This document shows, one piece after another, positions 60,721 through 64,000 of a stretch of DNA of 64,000 bases. The stretch lies in contig JAQFVV010012416.1 of assembly GCA_028023455.1 (NCBI GenBank), positions 9,739,967 to 9,803,966 on the forward strand. Direction: 5' to 3'. Every line of letters starts with the position of its first letter. Position 1 is the first letter of the stretch. A model generated the notes under the pieces. The model was not told the DNA's origin, made no database searches, and was given only the letters and a program-made list of their open reading frames with translations. The DNA comes from Epiperipatus broadwayi (lineage: Eukaryota > Onychophora > Udeonychophora > Euonychophora > Peripatidae). The translations under genes and the position numbers were made by a program.

Positions 60721-60814
60721 ACAGGTTGATGAACACTGTGATCAAAAGAGTACTGAGTGATGTTAAAAGTGCATCTATTTCAAATCTTCATTTATTATAG
60801 GTTTGAGTAATCAG

Positions 60815-61135
60815 TAGGTGATAGATGTAGAGCTTATTAAACTCCCATTTATTGCTGTCTTACTCATATTCTCAGACTAGCTTCTGGCTTATGGCCTTCA
60901 TCAGTGAAGAGTGTCGAATTTGGATCAAGTTCATCTGGATTTTTTTAAAATTTAATGCCCTTTTATTGTAATGCATTAAGTCCAAAAAATTCAGGCAGAT
61001 TTAATCCAGATTCAAAGTTTGTCACTGGCAAAAACTAGAAGCTAAAAACTAGTTTAACATATAAATAGAACCACACGGATAGGGATTTAATAAGTACTGT
61101 ATCTAACATCTATCGATTATTTAAACTTATCATAG
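60815..61135. repeat. Family C copy, diverged
   Basis: GAGTAATCAGTAGGTGATAG, CTCAGACTAGCTTCTGGCTT and TTCATCAGTGAAGAGTGTCG are the family C middle. The right half is worn but includes the inverse (AAACTAGAAGCTAAAAACTA). Confidence 0.55.
60871..60908 (-). ncRNA. Hammerhead-like block in family C (weakened)
   Basis: Minus strand: TTCA; CTGATGA (60904-60898); stem GGC/GCC; GAAG in place of GAAA; CTAGT; C; then TGAG, which pairs with TTCA. The third stem I pair is A-U here and G-U in the 19317 copy, so pairing is kept. The GAAG change should abolish cleavage. Confidence 0.4.
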
Positions 61136-61410
61136 ACTGACTGCAAACATTGTAAGCTGGGAAAGAGATTATATAGCGTATATTTTCAATTTATGTTTTT
61201 ATTTGTCAATTTTTTTTTATCCAAAATAGAAATTTGACTTTCATCATCTAAAGTTTGTATCATGTTTTTGTGTTTGTTTGTTTGTATTTAAATAATATAA
61301 CTTAGTCCAGTGAATAGTGGAAGCCTCAAGAGAAAATTCTTCATAGATTTTTTTTTCCCGTAAAATTGTACTTAAGCTGTCTCTTTAGTACATAAATGTT
61401 AGGAGGCCCC

Positions 61411-61478
61411 GAAGCAGTGGTAGAGTGGCAAATTTAAGAGCTAAAGATTCCTGGATCGATTCTTAATTTTGTTTAAAA
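61411..61478 (+). repeat. tRNA-like SINE fragment
   Basis: GGCCCCGAAGCAGTGGTAGA (A-box region) and TGGATCGATTCT (B box, close to GGTTCGATTCC) at tRNA spacing. Related to 21441. Confidence 0.45.
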
Positions 61479-61713
61479 ACCTATCATTTACTTGAGCAAT
61501 TGATTATTAGTAATAATATACATGCTTTGATTATTCATCAATCATTATGTCGATAATTCACATTAATAAAGGACTCTTGAGAAAGCTTTTTCAAATGATA
61601 ATTACATATAAAAACAATAATATTTAAGACCTTAATCTTTTGGTGGTGCAGACATCCTGCTGATTTTATTTAAGCCATAGAAAATATCTTCTTTTAATGA
61701 ATATAATATAATT

Positions 61714-61986
61714 AAGTTTATCAGGTATTACAATATTTATTACTGCAATATAAAGAAAACTAATAAATATTAACACAATGTTGATTTTGTATTGTATTAA
61801 TATTAAACTTTTAACTGAAAATAAAAAATTATTTTTATACATGAAGCATAAAGTTTATCAGGTATTACAATATTTATTACTGCAATATAAAGAAAACTAA
61901 TAAATATTAACACAATGTTGATTTTGAATTGTATTAATATTAAACTTTTAACTGAAAATAAAAAATTATTTTTATACATGAAGCAC
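61714..61986. repeat. 137-bp tandem duplication, nearly identical
   Basis: AAGTTTATCAGGTATTACAA starts both units (61714 and 61851). I see a single substitution between them (GTATTG/GAATTG). A very recent duplication. Confidence 0.9.
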
Positions 61987-62289
61987 AGGAAATATATAAA
62001 TAGCACATTCTTCATTGAAATCATATCTGCTCTATTTAAATATTTCTCTAGTTGTTGCTTATTCTTATATATTTTTATCTCAGTTAAACACAATGTAAAT
62101 TCCCTTTTTTTTCAATTCAGCATAAAATTTTTCAAACATAACAGATAAAACAGGTAAATTCTTATATCTAGAATTTCTGGGATACAGTTAAAAAGTTTGG
62201 GGCATCTTCATCGGCATGTCCATGATTGTGGTATAGGTGGTTATTTAGATGATTGATTACATTAGTGTAACTAATGGTGCTTGATATTT

Positions 62290-62715
62290 CATTAATCCAG
62301 GAGTCCCCAACCTTTTTGCACCTAAGAGCACATTCTATAATACCAACTAGGTGGCGGGCACCATTTCCACCAGTACCATTTTTTTCAACCAGATGGTAGG
62401 CACCATTTATTTTTTCAATGTAAATTTATAGTTGGATATTGTTAATAATACACATAATATACAAAAAAATATTTATTTCAAAAATAAAATTTTAACATAT
62501 AATTAACGTTTATATTTTTATGCTGTAAAAGTATAATATGCCCTACAATTTGATTACAATATAATACAATAATTTATAAGAAATTTTAAAAATTAAATTT
62601 ATTTGTATCAGATAAATAATTTTTTATTGTGTTCGGATAGCGGCGGGCGCACATAAAATGGTCTGCAGACGCCATGGTGCCCGCGGGCATAGGGTTGGAG
62701 ACCCCTGCATTAATC
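62290..62715. mobile_element. hAT-type MITE with intact 8-bp target duplication
   Basis: The element at 62298-62707 (410 bp) begins CAGGAGTCCCCAACC and ends GGTTGGAGACCCCTG. Both sides carry the 8-bp duplication CATTAATC (62290-62297, 62708-62715). No transposase inside; GC-rich subterminal repeats (CACCATTT, GCGGGC). Non-autonomous. Confidence 0.9.
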
Positions 62716-63310
62716 TCATCTAGGATTAAGATTTTATATTTATTTGTTTTTTTTTTTTTGACAATTTCTTTTTTGAATAAAGGTAAGCTTTGAATAATTA
62801 TAAACCCTATAATACCCAAGAAAAAACTTTCATTTACATTTTTGACAAAATGCTAATTTTTCAAAAATATACCATTTCCTCAAAGAAAAATCTGTACTAT
62901 GTCTTATTCTCATATTTGAAGATAAGTTTATAAAATTTTACTCATGTCACATCAAATGTTAGAAAGAAATGCTCTCTATCTAACCTTTATAAACTCTAGT
63001 CATATATATAAAAGATCTAAACTACTTTTGCTTTATTTTCAAAACTTTGCAATTTTCTACAGATAATTACTTGGTCTAGTTTTTGTCTTTGATTAATTAA
63101 ATCTTGAATTTATTATTATTACAATTATTCTTTAACAATGATCAAACATAAATTTATTCATAATGTTGGAATCACTATTATTTACTACAATTATTATCCA
63201 TTCAATTATTTAGATTGTGATATCATGTCCATATCTTAGACATGCATACTTTATGAAAATATTTTTTTTTCTTGTTGGATTGATATTTTGGAATTCATAG
63301 CCATGGGTGT
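62716..63310. other. AT-rich intron sequence, nothing recognised
   Basis: No feature supported. Confidence 0.45.
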
Positions 63311-63465
63311 TTGATCAGCCTATTATGAGTCTAGAATGAATATTAAAATTAATGTAGCCATGTAGAAACATGCATTCATTTTATTTTATAAACAAATGCA
63401 TACATTTCTCTAAAAATATTTATTGTTCATTCTAGACTTATAATTGGCTGATAGTTGATCAAGAA
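63311..63465. repeat. Foldback repeat (~155 bp)
   Basis: Arms 63311-63380 (TTGATCAGCC.ATTATGAGTC) and 63396-63465 (GACTTATAATTGGCTGA.AGTTGATCAA-like) are inverse. Confidence 0.7.
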
Positions 63466-64000
63466 CCTCAGTTTAGAAATATTTTCTGCTCAGTTATTTT
63501 GGATTCTTTGGATAGTTGTATTTGTTGGTGTGCATATATATATATATTTGACTCTCCCTCTCATTATCAGTTATCATGAATTATTTACTGTTATTGTTAT
63601 AATATTGTACAACATATATATTTGTTTTATTTTTGTCTTTATACCAAATTTCATATTGATTCTGATTTTATAACAAACTATGTACAAATAATATATTTAC
63701 AGTAGAATAAATTTAGGCAAAAGTATGATGAAACCAAAACTGTAATAGTACGGGTAATACTATAAATTGTTTAACTCCAATGAAGTGTGATCCAAATTTG
63801 AAGAGTGGCATATTCTAATATTGCATAATCATTATGACTAAACTGAAGAAGAGTCCAGACATTTATTTTTAAGATTGAAATCTGATGGAGAATGTTAATG
63901 GAAATAAAGGTTTATGTTATAAGAGAGCATCTTGTAAATACTTATTTTTATTAGAAGAGAATTTGTTATTAGATTTCTGTTTTAGAAAAGGTAGAAACTG
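63466..64000. other. AT-rich intron sequence, nothing recognised
   Basis: No DENND5 exon recognised up to the window edge. Confidence 0.45.

Noticed and set aside
1-64000. CRISPR arrays, operons, bacterial promoters or prophage
   Set aside because: Split exon with consensus splice sites, LINEs, SINEs and very sparse coding show this is animal nuclear DNA; no regular spacer-repeat arrays seen.

Overview
The window is nuclear DNA of an animal: strongly AT-rich, intron-rich, and packed with transposon relics and foldback repeats. Only one host gene is certain: a single 811-base internal exon (50549-51359, + strand) of a DENND5A/DENND5B (Rab6IP1-type Rab exchange factor) orthologue, with clean AG and GT splice borders. 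I see no neighbouring exon of that gene, so the exon sits between introns of at least about 12.6 kb downstream and probably more upstream. The exon is diverged from the vertebrate proteins as I know them, and the repeats fit an invertebrate (possibly a lophotrochozoan); I cannot name the species.

Layout. 1-2.25 kb: foldback, LINE tail, two copies of repeat family A. 2.25-7.95 kb: a non-coding LTR-retrotransposon-like element with two ~1.4 kb direct repeats, inserted in the middle of a small palindromic repeat. 8.1-11.65 kb: Ty3/gypsy relic (gag, zinc knuckle-protease, RT; minus strand) split by a piggyBac transposase relic. 14-20.2 kb: large foldbacks, one split by a 2.5 kb insertion carrying an unrecognised 93-codon reading frame. 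21.4-28.9 kb: a 39-bp degenerate tandem repeat, tRNA-like elements, copies of foldback family C and two RTE-type LINE relics. 29-40.9 kb: short tRNA-like SINEs, more foldbacks, and an array of family D. 41.1-46.1 kb: a LINE with zinc-knuckle ORF1 and APE-RT ORF2, running into a 500-N assembly gap. 46.6-50.5 kb and 51.4-64 kb: DENND5-flanking intron sequence with further repeats, a Penelope-like relic, hAT relics, and a second degraded copy of the APE-type LINE.

The most interesting signal is small RNA-like structure inside the repeats. Three copies in the family D array, and copies of families A and C, contain a ~42-nt block that matches a minimal type I hammerhead ribozyme: CTGATGA, a short hairpin, GAAA, a 2-bp stem III, an NUH cleavage site, and a stem I whose two strands co-vary between copies. 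Two of the three D copies are head to tail with about 360-bp spacing, like ribozyme-bearing satellites or retrozymes. A looser version (CTGATGAA, hairpin, GAAAC) recurs in several other foldback families here. All of this was read by eye and needs a covariance-model search and a cleavage assay.

If the window is one DENND5 transcription unit, nearly all of these repeats are intronic passengers. The many long inverted repeats would then be transcribed as double-stranded RNA.
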